Source: Pseudomonas sp. RIT409 (GTDB lineage Bacteria > Pseudomonadota > Gammaproteobacteria > Pseudomonadales > Pseudomonadaceae). From it: a DNA stretch of 64,000 nucleotides. The notes beneath the pieces were generated by a model. That model did no database searches and was not told the DNA's origin. It saw only the letters and a list, made by a program, of their open reading frames with translations. The position numbers and the translations under genes were made by a program. The DNA lies in the NCBI RefSeq assembly GCF_003052515.2, contig NZ_QARE02000007.1:186001-250000 (forward strand). Direction: 5' to 3'. Positions 11,101 through 20,755 of this stretch are shown in pieces (position 1 is the first letter of the stretch; every line of letters starts with the position of its first letter).

Positions 11101-14100
11101 TTCGGACATGTTTTTTACATAGGCGGGCACCACAATGCGATGAGTTGATTCTAGTGTCAGTGCTGTTGCGTCGCGTGAAGAATAAGGTTTGAAAACTTTT
11201 CTTTTCTGGGGAGCAGTGGCCGTTGTGGCGAGTTTTATGTTTGAGGTTAAATTGAATAAGACACCGTATATAAGGCCATCTAATTTTGTGTGTTTGGGTG
11301 GTTTTAGGGCGGTGAGCGAGCTTGATGTGCCGTCGTAGATGTGTTGCACGAAACGTATGTCTTCATAGGTTTTTAACGTGACGTTGGTCAGTTTTTCAAG
11401 TGATTCTACGGGTAATTGCTTTCTGTTGATGAGTAACAGGTCTCTCATTTCAACAAAGTAGTCTTTATTGATGTTTCCTGGCCCTGCTGCAGGTTTTCTG
11501 CAATCGTGCAGGATGACAGTTAGCCACGGATCTTGCCGACGTTCATTCTCCGTATTGACGAAAACAATCAAACCGGGGATATATGATTCATCTTTCAAAA
11601 AATTATGTTCTTTGTCGCTCCGACGCTGACCGTCCTCGGTGCCATCCAGGCAGATCAGCTCGTTAGCTGTGCTCCAGAAACCATCGCTTTGCAAATACGT
11701 ATACTGGACCGACAGTTTCTTGAATTGGGTAGGTGTCTGGCTCTTCCCGTCGTTGCTGGGCAAGCCAGTGGTACCACGCTCGACCCAGAACACGTAAGGA
11801 CGCCCCGCAATGATCACGGGGCGGATGGCGTCGCAGGTATGCGTTACATTTTTACTGGAATCCTTTAAAACATTACCTTTGTCATCCTTCTGTACTTTCC
11901 CGTCCGCATCCACCTTGTCAAACTGCTCAATATATTGGCTTTGCGCAATGACGCCAGTTACTGTCAGATCGATCTTCTTCCACTCACTCCACGCCAGCGG
12001 ACTCAGCCTTTGTTGATCGTCGCGCAGCCCCATGTCGACTGAGCGCCAATAGTACTCAGTGGGCGAGGCGTTGGTCTTGCCAATCAGGTGATACGTATCG
12101 TTGAGTGGATCGCGACCATCCAGGTAGCCACTGACAATTTGCAAATTGCTGAGCCGTTCGAACTTGGTGAGGTAGTTGCAAACGGCAGTTTCCAGTAACT
12201 CAGTGTCCAGCTTACCTTGGTTGACCTCGACTTCAAGCTCCTGAAAAGTGTTGCTCTTGTTGGGGCGGTTGGCGTAGTAGATGAGATTTTCTGGATGATT
12301 TATCTGTGCTCGCCAGGCTTTCCAGGTGCCGTACTGACTTAGATACCGTTTCCATTGCTGGTTGGCGGAGGATGGCACATTAGCGGTTTCGTATCCGGGT
12401 TCGAGGTGCGAGAACAAGCGGAAGAGGTAATGCTGCAGGCTGGCGATGGCCTGTGTGATGACCGTGGTTTTTTTGGCTTCCCAAGAGGTGCCGATGTCGG
12501 TGAGGAAATAGCTGCATAGCTCGTCAGTATCAGTGATCGAGGTTGTACTGGAAATCTTTTTGGGAACCCAGTAGCCGAGTAAATAGTGAATCAAGGCATC
12601 CCGCCATTGCTCGAGTAGGCCGGACTCCACGAGCGCACGTATATCGTCTGTGCAGGTCGCTAACAGCAACTGGCCGATGCTCTGAAACTCGTCGAAGCTT
12701 GAGCCCTCATTTAGCCAAGAGAGGTCTATCAGTGATTGGCAAGAGAGCGCTGTACGATTGCATAGCGATTGCAGGCGCAAAATAAAATCTATGTCACCCA
12801 GTGTTGTGGGTGTGATGGGTACTGGGTCGCCATCATAATCGTCGTCGGGTTGATAGACCTTGAGTTTCAGGATGATGACCTGATACGGTTTCTTGGCCAG
12901 ACGTTCTTCAGCTGAAAAACGTTTCCCCCATGTTTCGGTTTGGTTGCACTCATTGTATTGGCTTTGAGTGACTTCCAGCGTTGCTGATGTAAGCGTTTCA
13001 GCGTATTTATGAAGCTTTACCACGGTTGATTCTTGGGCTCGGTTCTTGTAAACATATCCCGCGCGTATCCAATGAAGATCGTATAGCATCTTTTTGATAT
13101 CGATCCGTCCATCTGATTTTCGGTAGAACTTCCGCTCTTCATCAGACATTGTAGTAACGAAGTCGTCAAAAGTTCCCGGTTTGGTTTTATGTTGAGGTTT
13201 CGCAATCTGTGGCATCGCTATCACTACTTCGCTTTCCGGCCACACAATCAGTTTTCCCATCTTGGCGGCTGCCACTTGCACTTCACCAACATCCGATGTG
13301 TCTTTCATGCTGGATAAGTAATCAAGTGCATCTTGTTCCTCGAATCCGCTCTTACGGCAGAGGGCTATCCAGTCGCGGTAGCGAGTGAGCTGATAGTGCA
13401 GGCTCAAGTTAATGGCTCTAGGCTCAGTTGTTGTAGCATCGTTCCCCGATACGACGTCTGCTTCAAAATCAAGCCACTCAGGATGTTCAGCCAATGCTTC
13501 AAGCCCTGCCGGACTAACGCCGGTCAGCTTGACGGCGAAGCTGCACCGGGTAATGTCCGTCCAAAACTTGAGTGACGTTGTCATCTGCTTCGCGTCTATC
13601 GGGACAGGCTGCATTACCTCTGCAAGAAGACCTGCCGCACTGCTCTTGATCCACTTGAGAATCGGTAGGGCGTAAGTAGACGCTGAAGATGAGCTTGCCA
13701 ACACGTCAGCAAATGCTTTGGTGAAAATGGACTTAGCCAGATCTTCCTGCTGGACGCGGGCGTTGATTAGTAGTGAGGCAAGTGTTTCGGAGGCTTGGGT
13801 CGTGTCTGAATTACTGTCTGCAAGCTTGCCTTTTAGCAGAGTGCCCAGCGCTTCTTTGAGGGGCTTTTCCGCTGGCAAGCTTTCTTTAATCAGGCCTTTT
13901 TCATCGAGATAGTCCTTCAGCAGCGTTTGCCAAGTGTCTGTCGAAGACTTGAGTGCAGCGGTGCTGCCCAGCTCAGTCTTGATTTTTTCCTGCGACAACG
14001 TCACGCCTAGTACATCGGGTTCTCCATCGGTACGAAACCGTTCGCGAGCCTTCTCGATCTCGAACAGAATCATGGCGCTCGGTTGAGGTTTGGAGACTAG

Positions 14101-15798
14101 CGCCAGCACTGCCGAAGCCTTCAGGTTGTTCGTGCGCAGCCATCGTTCGATGTTTGCCAGCGCAATCAGCACATCAAGAATATCGGCGTTTTCTGGGTCG
14201 TCGGTGATCCGCCCTCGACCGGCCAAAGTGCCCAGCACTGAGTTGGTGTCGCTCGCCAACAAGGCGATTAGGCTGGTGCCTTCACCGAGCGTCATGCGCA
14301 ACAGGCGAGGCAACCGACTTAAACGATAGAGCGATGAGACCAGGTCCAGCGATTTTGTGAACGTCTTGATTCCCAATGCCTGTTTGATCTGTATCAGGGA
14401 AGCATTGAGCCATTGCTCATCCGCACCGAATGCCTTGCTCAATTGACCGATAATCCCCCGTGCGGCGTTGTTGCCAGCGTCATCGGTGGCAGAAGGATCG
14501 AACGCTGCATCATCAATCACCATCAGGTCGTTGATCTGTGCCTGCAGGCCAGCTCCGGGACCATCGAGCACTCGATCCAGAAACGGTACTTGATCACCGA
14601 CCGCGTAGGGCGTGACCTGATGGACTAATGCAGAGAATTGCTCGGCCGTTACGCCATAGGCCTCTTTGAAATAGCGGTATACGCCCAGCGCCCGCAACGT
14701 ATTGGCGGTGATATGAAAGTCTTTGCTCTGGCCTTCTGCACGCAGTATCGACATAAGTAAGAGGTCGGTTTCAGCGAACGACAGGTTAAGCGTGTGCCGC
14801 AAATGGATGAGTTTGTGAGCCCGGCCAAAATGAGCGGCTGTGGTGCCGGTGATGGACAGTTCGATGCCTGCCTCTGCGTTGATGTCTCGCAGTGTGAGGG
14901 CAGGTGAAGTGCCATTGTTTATGAAGGCTGCGCCATAACGACTGCTATCGACAGTGCTGTCGCGGGGGGCATAAGCGTCTGAGCGCTTGACGGCGGTTTT
15001 GCCCTCGCTGGCGTTGTCGTCGATACCGGCGATGGCCAACAGGTCCAACACGTCTTCAGTCTTGAGCCCTGTCCTCTGACAGAAAAAAGCAACCTTGTTG
15101 AGGTTTTCAAGCGTGGCTGCGTCGCCAAAGCGTGCGCTCAGAAAGCCCTCGGCGTCTGCGCTGGTGGCGTCAAGCAGCAGCGCTTGCAGTGATGGGCTAA
15201 AACCGGTCGCATTGCGCATGACTTGTCTGAGCTCGTCGGTGCGCAGATTGTCCTTACAAAAGTTGGGAAACGAATATTCCGACCTTTGCAAAAGATCGAA
15301 AAGCGGAATTTTTTTGTGTCTCAAGACAGCCTGAATCTGCTCCAGCGGATAGTGGAATGGCAGTCCGGCCCGACACTGGCTTTCGCTGATCCTCTCCGCC
15401 AGCCCTTTTGATCTAAAGGGGACCTTGTCTTTGGTGGCGCCTTTGTCACTGTCGGCCTTTTTTTCGGCAGCATTTACTGACTCGACATGCATGTTGGCTT
15501 GACGAGTCAGCGCTTTGATAGCGAGGGTCAGCGGAGGCACTTCTTTCTCAAGCCCCTCACGACTAAGCACCAATTCTGCGATGTCGGGGCGGCGTTGGGC
15601 GAGCGTGAAGCGTTTATCTGATGTGGAGGTGGCTTCCAGTTCCAGCGCCTGTTGATACAGGGCGTACAGGTACGCGATGGGACCATTGTTGGATTCCAGC
15701 GCATCCGGGGAGCACCGGTTGGCCAATTGCTCCGGAAACAGGCTGGCGTACGTGGCGGGTTGAGGGGTTGTATCGCTGGAGGTATTTGTATCGGCCAT
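8155..15798 (-). CDS. TcA-type toxin-complex subunit (TcdA/TccAB/SepA-like)
   Basis: A 2,547-residue protein, about full length for TcA subunits of insecticidal toxin complexes. These form a pentameric cell-binding and translocation channel for a TcB-TcC cocoon. The N-terminal part (about 10-600) has Tc/VRP1-type helical features (SLFPEQLANRCSPDALES, FPNFCKDNLRT). The middle (about 1390-1730) is in the receptor-binding region and unusually AT-rich in DNA. The C-terminal part holds the conserved DPYRAVADDDGRPAYWNTRP, the FGRHYMKLMEDEFN helix, an Ala/Gly-rich hydrophobic pore-type stretch (about 2123-2165) and long coiled-coil helices. No signal peptide is seen. ATG 15798 is chosen because AAAGGA lies upstream; a longer TTG-initiated form (15870) lacks a site. 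No TcB or TcC gene is in the window. Confidence 0.88.
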   Translation of the reverse strand: MADTNTSSDTTPQPATYASLFPEQLANRCSPDALESNNGPIAYLYALYQQALELEATSTSDKRFTLAQRRPDIAELVLSREGLEKEVPPLTLAIKALTRQANMHVESVNAAEKKADSDKGATKDKVPFRSKGLAERISESQCRAGLPFHYPLEQIQAVLRHKKIPLFDLLQRSEYSFPNFCKDNLRTDELRQVMRNATGFSPSLQALLLDATSADAEGFLSARFGDAATLENLNKVAFFCQRTGLKTEDVLDLLAIAGIDDNASEGKTAVKRSDAYAPRDSTVDSSRYGAAFINNGTSPALTLRDINAEAGIELSITGTTAAHFGRAHKLIHLRHTLNLSFAETDLLLMSILRAEGQSKDFHITANTLRALGVYRYFKEAYGVTAEQFSALVHQVTPYAVGDQVPFLDRVLDGPGAGLQAQINDLMVIDDAAFDPSATDDAGNNAARGIIGQLSKAFGADEQWLNASLIQIKQALGIKTFTKSLDLVSSLYRLSRLPRLLRMTLGEGTSLIALLASDTNSVLGTLAGRGRITDDPENADILDVLIALANIERWLRTNNLKASAVLALVSKPQPSAMILFEIEKARERFRTDGEPDVLGVTLSQEKIKTELGSTAALKSSTDTWQTLLKDYLDEKGLIKESLPAEKPLKEALGTLLKGKLADSNSDTTQASETLASLLINARVQQEDLAKSIFTKAFADVLASSSSASTYALPILKWIKSSAAGLLAEVMQPVPIDAKQMTTSLKFWTDITRCSFAVKLTGVSPAGLEALAEHPEWLDFEADVVSGNDATTTEPRAINLSLHYQLTRYRDWIALCRKSGFEEQDALDYLSSMKDTSDVGEVQVAAAKMGKLIVWPESEVVIAMPQIAKPQHKTKPGTFDDFVTTMSDEERKFYRKSDGRIDIKKMLYDLHWIRAGYVYKNRAQESTVVKLHKYAETLTSATLEVTQSQYNECNQTETWGKRFSAEERLAKKPYQVIILKLKVYQPDDDYDGDPVPITPTTLGDIDFILRLQSLCNRTALSCQSLIDLSWLNEGSSFDEFQSIGQLLLATCTDDIRALVESGLLEQWRDALIHYLLGYWVPKKISSTTSITDTDELCSYFLTDIGTSWEAKKTTVITQAIASLQHYLFRLFSHLEPGYETANVPSSANQQWKRYLSQYGTWKAWRAQINHPENLIYYANRPNKSNTFQELEVEVNQGKLDTELLETAVCNYLTKFERLSNLQIVSGYLDGRDPLNDTYHLIGKTNASPTEYYWRSVDMGLRDDQQRLSPLAWSEWKKIDLTVTGVIAQSQYIEQFDKVDADGKVQKDDKGNVLKDSSKNVTHTCDAIRPVIIAGRPYVFWVERGTTGLPSNDGKSQTPTQFKKLSVQYTYLQSDGFWSTANELICLDGTEDGQRRSDKEHNFLKDESYIPGLIVFVNTENERRQDPWLTVILHDCRKPAAGPGNINKDYFVEMRDLLLINRKQLPVESLEKLTNVTLKTYEDIRFVQHIYDGTSSSLTALKPPKHTKLDGLIYGVLFNLTSNIKLATTATAPQKRKVFKPYSSRDATALTLESTHRIVVPAYVKNMSETVKEKLKAAAATFDDARKSYEYSKIYHSEKASHAIIKSTFEKAESSLLKVTEAILSSIASKAMTFKIELPFTTKKTLKIEAHYQYDDAPLKHALSAFGVEIKSPSDLNFEPLAEGQLAHITTLYDYTEEGTYEFQAYIILDGIKVYETHYTYEISSSKTDESWNVAILNNTEQAQYLDLTSVDDRSVDIPKRIRLNTLFGKQLVARASQSVERALAWDTQKLKEPTIDENVPNPSVDFHGANGIYFRELFLHLPALIATRLTEQQQFEDAESWYLRNLFDPYRAVADDDGRPAYWNTRPLAEVGTLTSELNKPVDPTARAFILSRYYRQAVFLGLVENWQRQGDHYYRQLTLSSLNHAWLCYQQALKLVGPLPERTEVSRWIPLKLSDIDESLFFTPINQRVLDARKTLERRLYQLRHGLTIDGKALPDLGWRDEEVDPFASARGGLSIIATTYNSGRTPIPAYRFRQILPTTRAAVQQLLDFGRHYMKLMEDEFNTTFSVLMKSQEIRMSDFALRLGKEAISAVLANKQTLQLGLRAAEARKARFEALLDVGKSPMEEAATGLSIVAKVTQAAAVPFEITAGIAAAMTPTIFGMAFGGNKPEQPMARTASTLLTTSNIADFAAGQLIAEAGYERRASEWQFEMEQANWDIKALSQQIEQVDIELNAATISLEEAKQERANLDEAYVAMTTGFTIIPIYNWLVARQELIYGKAYDAVLSLCLGLEAAWRYEIGDYKRNAFIKTSAWSDTYKGMLAGESLLVDLQEMENAYLSANERRLTIKKSFSLTKLLTSKGLTSGLNGLATNKPLLFEFKASDFDKNYPGHYLRQLKHVSVSFILKEGSKAEEMSAILTQIGNSTLIEPHAKGAEYYYGEGKEPPASIKRNLRAQQQIALSSLVSEDGLGFAPGEWVYELMFHDGRYLPFEGTGAISQWQLEIPDIECAESLKSAVSDIQINLVYTALDGGSELVTKVRELYREAKKA

Positions 15799-15987
15799 GA
15801 TTGCGCTGTCCTTTGCGTAGAGGCGGGAAGCGTCATCCATGAACGGCAAGGCGTAACGCTCGATTAGCAAGCGATTTGCTGCGTGTCAGAAAAGGCTAGC
15901 AGCGGAAGGTCGGGACTAGGGCGCTACGGCTAGTTGAGTTCGCGATAGGGTTGATCGCCAATCGCTATATTGCATGGCCCCGCGCAG

Positions 15988-16016
15988 CACGGCTTGCCAG
16001 CGGTAGCGATCGTGCG
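15988..16016. repeat. REP-like flanking repeat, right copy
   Basis: CACGGCTTGCCAGCGGTAGC continues to GATCGTGCG. It is the direct-orientation partner of 8091-8119, with four mismatches. It lies in the 324-base gap between the toxin gene start and metK, which otherwise contains only the metK terminator and probably the toxin promoter. Confidence 0.5.
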
Positions 16017-16064
16017 CACGCCTCCGTCAGTGAGCCACGCTACTGCGGGGATCTCATGTCGCAC

Positions 16065-16104
16065 AAAAAAGCCCCTGACGACTCGCATCGTCAGGGGCTT
16101 TCCA
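16065..16104 (-). terminator. Rho-independent terminator of metK
   Basis: The stem AGCCCCTGACGA pairs with TCGTCAGGGGCT across a short loop. On the minus strand it is followed by TTTTTT. It lies about 20 bases past the metK stop. Confidence 0.9.
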
Positions 16105-16122
16105 TAAACAACCGCTGAGGGA

Positions 16123-17313
16123 TTACAGACCAGCAGCAGCGCGCAGGGCGTCGGCGCGGTCGGTTTTTTCCCAAGTGAAGGTGGAGAAGGTGTCTTCACC
16201 CACGGTCTTGGTCTGCGGCGTGCGGCCAAAGTGGCCGTAGGCTGCGGTTTCCTGATACATCGGGTGGAGCAAGTCGAGCATTTTGGTGATCGCGTATGGG
16301 CGCAGGTCAAAGTGCTCGCGGACCAGTTTGATGATCTTGTCATCGCTGATCTTGCCGGTGCCGAAGGTGTTCAGCGAGATCGAAGTTGGTTGAGCGACGC
16401 CGATGGCGTAGGAGACCTGAATCTCGCAACGCTCGGCCAGGCCAGCGGCAACGATGTTCTTGGCGACGTAACGACCGGCGTATGCCGCCGAACGGTCAAC
16501 CTTGGACGGATCTTTGCCGGAGAACGCACCGCCGCCGTGGCGTGCCATGCCGCCGTAGCTGTCGACGATGATCTTGCGGCCGGTCAGGCCGCAGTCGCCC
16601 ACTGGGCCGCCGATGATGAACTGCCCCGTTGGGTTGATGTGGAACTGGGTGTCCTTATGCAGCAGGTTGGCAGGCAACACGTTCTTGACGATCAGTTCCA
16701 TCACGCCTTCACGCAGATCGGCATACGACACTTCAGGGTTGTGCTGGGTCGACAGTACGATCGCGTCGATGCCGACCACGATGCCGTTTTCGTAGCGGCA
16801 GGTGACTTGGGATTTGGCATCCGGACGCAACCAGGGCAGCAGACCGGATTTGCGAGCCTCCGCCTGACGCTGCACCAGTTGGTGAGAGAACGCGATCGGT
16901 GCGGGCATCAGCTCGGCTGTTTCGTTGCTGGCATAGCCAAACATCAAACCTTGGTCGCCTGCACCCTGATCTTCGGGCTTGGCGCGGTCAACGCCCTGAT
17001 TGATGTCCGGAGACTGCTTGCCGATGATGTTCATCACGCCGCAGGTCGCGCCGTCGAAGCCGACGTCGGAACTGGTGTAGCCGATGTCGCTGATCACGTC
17101 ACGAACGATCTGCTCCAGGTCCACCCATGCGCTGGTGGTGACTTCGCCCGCTACGATGGCGACGCCCGTCTTGACCAGGGTTTCCACTGCAACGCGTGCG
17201 TGTTTGTCCTGAGCAATGATGGCGTCCAGCACCGCATCGGAGATCTGGTCGGCGATTTTGTCCGGGTGCCCTTCGGACACGGACTCGGAGGTGAAAAGGG
17301 AGTATTCGCTCAT
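16123..17313 (-). CDS. metK: S-adenosylmethionine synthase
   Basis: A 396-residue cytosolic enzyme that makes S-adenosylmethionine from methionine and ATP. Family motifs are all visible: [20 protein letters not shown] near the N-terminus, the MetK hexapeptide GAGDQG within [14 protein letters not shown], and [19 protein letters not shown]. Length is normal. The ribosome site is CAGGAAAA before ATG 17313. The gene starts 20 bases after the ArsR-methyltransferase fusion gene, so the two are very probably cotranscribed and metK controlled from the region upstream of that regulator. Confidence 0.97.
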   Translation of the reverse strand: MSEYSLFTSESVSEGHPDKIADQISDAVLDAIIAQDKHARVAVETLVKTGVAIVAGEVTTSAWVDLEQIVRDVISDIGYTSSDVGFDGATCGVMNIIGKQSPDINQGVDRAKPEDQGAGDQGLMFGYASNETAELMPAPIAFSHQLVQRQAEARKSGLLPWLRPDAKSQVTCRYENGIVVGIDAIVLSTQHNPEVSYADLREGVMELIVKNVLPANLLHKDTQFHINPTGQFIIGGPVGDCGLTGRKIIVDSYGGMARHGGGAFSGKDPSKVDRSAAYAGRYVAKNIVAAGLAERCEIQVSYAIGVAQPTSISLNTFGTGKISDDKIIKLVREHFDLRPYAITKMLDLLHPMYQETAAYGHFGRTPQTKTVGEDTFSTFTWEKTDRADALRAAAGL

Positions 17314-17333
17314 CTCGACGGTTTTCCTGAGTG

Positions 17334-18329
17334 TTACCGATGGTGAATGTCGCCAGCCGGCCGCTGAAAATGGCGAACCTGAATCTGGAAACCATTACGT
17401 AAGCCCACATACAGGCTTTCCCCGGGGACCAGCCCCGCAGCGATGGCCCAACGGGCCAGATCTTCTTGCTCGAATCCCAACCAGAGGTCGCCGCAGGCTT
17501 CCTTGGCCCAGCTCTGGTCGTGGCTGCACAACTCCGTCACCAACAGACTGCCGCCTGGTTGCAACAGGTTGGCCAGTTGCTTCAATGCGTCAGCTGGCGC
17601 TGCAAAGTGGTGAAGCACCATGTTCACGACAACGCAGTCGCTCGAAACATTCGCGATGGACAGCGCGTCAGCCAGTTTCAGCTCCACATTGTCCAGTGCC
17701 TTCTGTTCACAAAGCGTGCGCGCCAGATCGAGCATGGCCGGGCTGTTGTCCAGCCCCGTGACATGCCGGAAGCGTTGTGCGAGGTCAGGCAGAAAGCCGC
17801 CGTCCCCAGGACCGACTTCCACTGCGGTGGCGTCGGCATCGAAACTCAGTTTGTCCAACAGCGACAGGAGGCTGTCGCGGTATTGGGCCAGTCCTGCGAT
17901 CAGGTCCTGCTGAGCCCGGAATTTTTCGGCAGTGCGCGCGAAGAAGTCCTGACTGGCATTGGCGCGCTGGCGATGAACCAGGCCGATGCGAGCCCGTACG
18001 TCATCAGGCAGTGTCAAGTTGTCGGCCTCTTCCAGCAAAGCCGCGTGCAGCTTGCCGCCGACCTGGTCGATATGGGGCAGGGCACGACGGTAAAAGATCG
18101 CGTTGCCTTCGCGGCGAGTGGCTACCAGATCGGCCTGCGCCAGCACTTTCAAATGGTGGCTCATCCCCGATTGACCCATGGCGAAAATCTGCGCCAGCTC
18201 CAGCACGCCAAAGGAATCGTTGGAAAGGGCGCGTAATACATTCAGCCGCAACGGATCGCCAGCGGCCTTGCACAAGGCTGCCAGTTCGTCGCTTTGCTCA
18301 TGAATGATGGTCGGCGCACTGAGATTCAT
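17334..18329 (-). CDS. ArsR-family regulator fused to a SAM-dependent methyltransferase domain (SahR-like)
   Basis: A 331-residue two-domain protein. Residues about 10-95 are an ArsR winged helix ([20 protein letters not shown], then [19 protein letters not shown]). Residues about 150-310 are a class I methyltransferase with the SAM-binding [15 protein letters not shown] and an [13 protein letters not shown] strand. Lying directly upstream of metK, it may sense SAM or S-adenosylhomocysteine and adjust methionine-cycle genes; SahR regulators are the known precedent, so this is family-based inference. The ribosome site before ATG 18329 is weak. A perfect inverted repeat lies 42 bases upstream. 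Confidence 0.82.
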   Translation of the reverse strand: MNLSAPTIIHEQSDELAALCKAAGDPLRLNVLRALSNDSFGVLELAQIFAMGQSGMSHHLKVLAQADLVATRREGNAIFYRRALPHIDQVGGKLHAALLEEADNLTLPDDVRARIGLVHRQRANASQDFFARTAEKFRAQQDLIAGLAQYRDSLLSLLDKLSFDADATAVEVGPGDGGFLPDLAQRFRHVTGLDNSPAMLDLARTLCEQKALDNVELKLADALSIANVSSDCVVVNMVLHHFAAPADALKQLANLLQPGGSLLVTELCSHDQSWAKEACGDLWLGFEQEDLARWAIAAGLVPGESLYVGLRNGFQIQVRHFQRPAGDIHHR

Positions 18330-18371
18330 AAGTCAGGCAGTCTAGTTATCCGCCGCACGAGCCGCAAGGCC

Positions 18372-18393
18372 AATATCAAAAAGTTTTGATATT
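18372..18393. promoter_or_regulatory. Perfect inverted repeat, candidate operator of the ArsR fusion regulator
   Basis: AATATCAAAA and TTTTGATATT form a perfect 10-base inverted repeat around a two-base spacer. It sits in the intergenic region between the regulator-metK operon and the divergent tkt gene. Its size, symmetry and AT content suit an ArsR-type dimer. Whether it controls one or both directions is not visible. Confidence 0.7.
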
Positions 18394-18585
18394 GATTGGT
18401 TGCCGACGACTTTGGCGAGCCGGGGCCACGCCGTTCGGGGACAAAACCCTCGCGCACCGCAGAAATATCCTGCGCAACCGTGGAAAATCGCGTCAGAGCC
18501 TTTATCTGTCATTGCTCCGAAGCAATGCCTGAGGGAAAATGGCCGCCTTTTTCAGATCCACTCTTTCTGCCTCAGGAGATCAGCG

Positions 18586-20586
18586 ATGCCAAGCCGTCGT
18601 GAGCGTGCCAATGCCATTCGTGCACTCAGCATGGATGCCGTGCAAAAGGCCAACAGCGGCCACCCAGGTGCCCCGATGGGCATGGCGGATATCGCTGAAG
18701 TCCTCTGGCGGGACTACCTGAAGCACAACCCGGCCAATCCGAAGTTCGCCGACCGTGACCGTTTCATTCTGTCCAACGGTCACGGTTCGATGCTGATCTA
18801 TTCGCTGCTGCATCTGACCGGCTACGACCTGTCCATCGACGATCTGAAGAACTTCCGCCAGTTGCACAGCCGCACGCCGGGCCATCCTGAATATGGCTAC
18901 ACCCCTGGCGTCGAAACCACCACGGGCCCGTTGGGTCAGGGCTTCGCCAATGCCGTCGGTTTCGCTGTCGCGGAGAAGACGCTGGCCGCGCAATTCAACC
19001 GGCCGGGCCACAACATCGTCGACCACCACACCTACGTGTTCATGGGTGATGGCTGCATGATGGAAGGTATTTCCCACGAAGTCGCTTCGCTCGCAGGCAC
19101 CCTGCGCCTGAACAAGCTGATCGCTTTCTACGACGATAACGGCATTTCCATCGACGGTGAGGTCGAGGGCTGGTTCACCGACGATACGCCGAAGCGTTTC
19201 GAATCCTACGGTTGGCTGGTGATCCGCAATGTCGACGGCCACGACGCCGACGAAATCAAGACCGCCATCGACACCGCTCGCAAGAGCGACAAGCCGACGC
19301 TGATCTGCTGCAAGACCACCATCGGTTTCGGTTCGCCCAACAAGCAGGGCAAGGAAGAGTGCCACGGCGCGCCACTGGGCAACGACGAAATTGCCTTGAC
19401 CCGTGCAGCGCTGAAATGGACACACGGCCCTTTCGAAATCCCTGCCGACATTTACAAGGAGTGGGACGCCAAGGAAAAAGGCCTGGCCGCCGAAGCCGAG
19501 TGGGACCAGCGCTTTGCAGCTTACTCCGCCGCTTTCCCTGAATTGGCAAATGAGCTGATTCGTCGCATGAGCGGTGAATTGCCTGCCGATTTCGCCGAGA
19601 AATCCGCTGCCTACGTCGCCGAGGTCAATGCCAAGGGCGAGACCATCGCCAGCCGCAAAGCCAGCCAGAACGCCCTCGGCGCCCTCGGCCCGCTCCTGCC
19701 GGAACTGCTGGGCGGTTCGGCAGACCTCGCGGGCTCCAACCTGACCATCTGGAAAGGTTGCAAGAGCATCACCGGTGAAGACGCCAGCGGCAATTACCTG
19801 CACTACGGCGTACGCGAGTTCGGTATGGGCGCCATCATGAATGGCATCGCTCTGCACGGTGGTTTCGTGCCGTACGGCGCAACCTTCCTCATCTTCATGG
19901 AATACGCGCGCAATGCCGTGCGCATGGCATCGTTGATGAAACAGCGTGCGATCTATGTGTTCACCCATGACTCGATCGGTCTGGGCGAAGACGGCCCGAC
20001 GCACCAGCCGATCGAACAATTGATCAGCCTGCGCACCACACCGAACATGGACACCTGGCGCCCAGCCGACGCGGTGGAGTCCGCGGTGGCATGGAAACAC
20101 GCCATCGAGCGCGACGATGGTCCGTCGGCGTTGATTTTCTCTCGTCAGAACCTGCCGCATCAGACTCGTGATGCCCTGCAGTTGGAAAACATCAACCGCG
20201 GCGGTTACGTGCTGCGTGATTGCAATGGCGAGCCTGATCTCATCCTGATCGCCACGGGCTCGGAAGTCGGGCTGGCGGTCCAGGCATTCGACAAGCTGAC
20301 CGCAGCCGGCAAGAACGTACGCGTGGTCTCGATGCCGTGCACCAGCGTCTTTGAAGCGCAGGACGCGCTGTACAAGCAATCGGTTCTGCCGCTCGAAGTC
20401 AGCGCGCGTATCGCGATCGAAGCGGCGCACGCCGACTACTGGTACAAGTACGTTGGCCTGGAAGGCCGTGTGATTGGCATGACGACCTTCGGCGAGTCGG
20501 CGCCTGCGCCTGCCCTGTTCGAAGAGTTCGGCTTCACGCTGGAGAACGTCATCAACACTGCCGAAGAGCTGCTGGAAGACGAATAA
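18586..20586 (+). CDS. tktA: Transketolase
   Basis: A 666-residue thiamine-diphosphate enzyme of the pentose phosphate pathway, moving two-carbon ketol groups between sugar phosphates. Seen are [19 protein letters not shown] at the N-terminus, the ThDP motif [18 protein letters not shown], and the pyrimidine-domain signature [15 protein letters not shown]. The start at ATG 18586 has AGGAG seven bases before it; an open frame extends 62 codons upstream but lacks family sequence. It heads the tkt-epd-pgk-fba block, a common Pseudomonas arrangement. Confidence 0.96.
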   Translation: MPSRRERANAIRALSMDAVQKANSGHPGAPMGMADIAEVLWRDYLKHNPANPKFADRDRFILSNGHGSMLIYSLLHLTGYDLSIDDLKNFRQLHSRTPGHPEYGYTPGVETTTGPLGQGFANAVGFAVAEKTLAAQFNRPGHNIVDHHTYVFMGDGCMMEGISHEVASLAGTLRLNKLIAFYDDNGISIDGEVEGWFTDDTPKRFESYGWLVIRNVDGHDADEIKTAIDTARKSDKPTLICCKTTIGFGSPNKQGKEECHGAPLGNDEIALTRAALKWTHGPFEIPADIYKEWDAKEKGLAAEAEWDQRFAAYSAAFPELANELIRRMSGELPADFAEKSAAYVAEVNAKGETIASRKASQNALGALGPLLPELLGGSADLAGSNLTIWKGCKSITGEDASGNYLHYGVREFGMGAIMNGIALHGGFVPYGATFLIFMEYARNAVRMASLMKQRAIYVFTHDSIGLGEDGPTHQPIEQLISLRTTPNMDTWRPADAVESAVAWKHAIERDDGPSALIFSRQNLPHQTRDALQLENINRGGYVLRDCNGEPDLILIATGSEVGLAVQAFDKLTAAGKNVRVVSMPCTSVFEAQDALYKQSVLPLEVSARIAIEAAHADYWYKYVGLEGRVIGMTTFGESAPAPALFEEFGFTLENVINTAEELLEDE

Positions 20587-20603
20587 GCCTGCGCTCCCCC
20601 TTG

Positions 20604-20722
20604 TGTAGGAGCGCGCTTGGCCTGGGCGCACCCGGACGATTGCGTCGTGTCATTCACCACAGGTGTTACAGACATGCCGCAATCGTCCGGGTGCGGCCCA
20701 GGCCAAGCACGCCCCTACAGGG
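20604..20722. repeat. REP doublet with extended hairpin
   Basis: Inverted REP units here carry a longer variant inner arm (GCACCCGGACGATTGCG and CGCAATCGTCCGGGTGC), the same variant as at 26659-26777. It lies between tkt and epd. Confidence 0.85.
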
Positions 20723-20755
20723 ATCTATGCAACGCCCGCATTTGCGAGAGTCCCC

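Noticed and set aside
15799..15870. Upstream TTG or ATG starts for the TcA gene (at 15870 and 15840)
   Set aside because: Neither has a ribosome site; ATG 15798 has AAAGGA upstream.
18580..20631. 683-codon minus-strand open frame opposite tkt
   Set aside because: Shadow of transketolase, with low-complexity Val/Asp/Arg-rich sequence.
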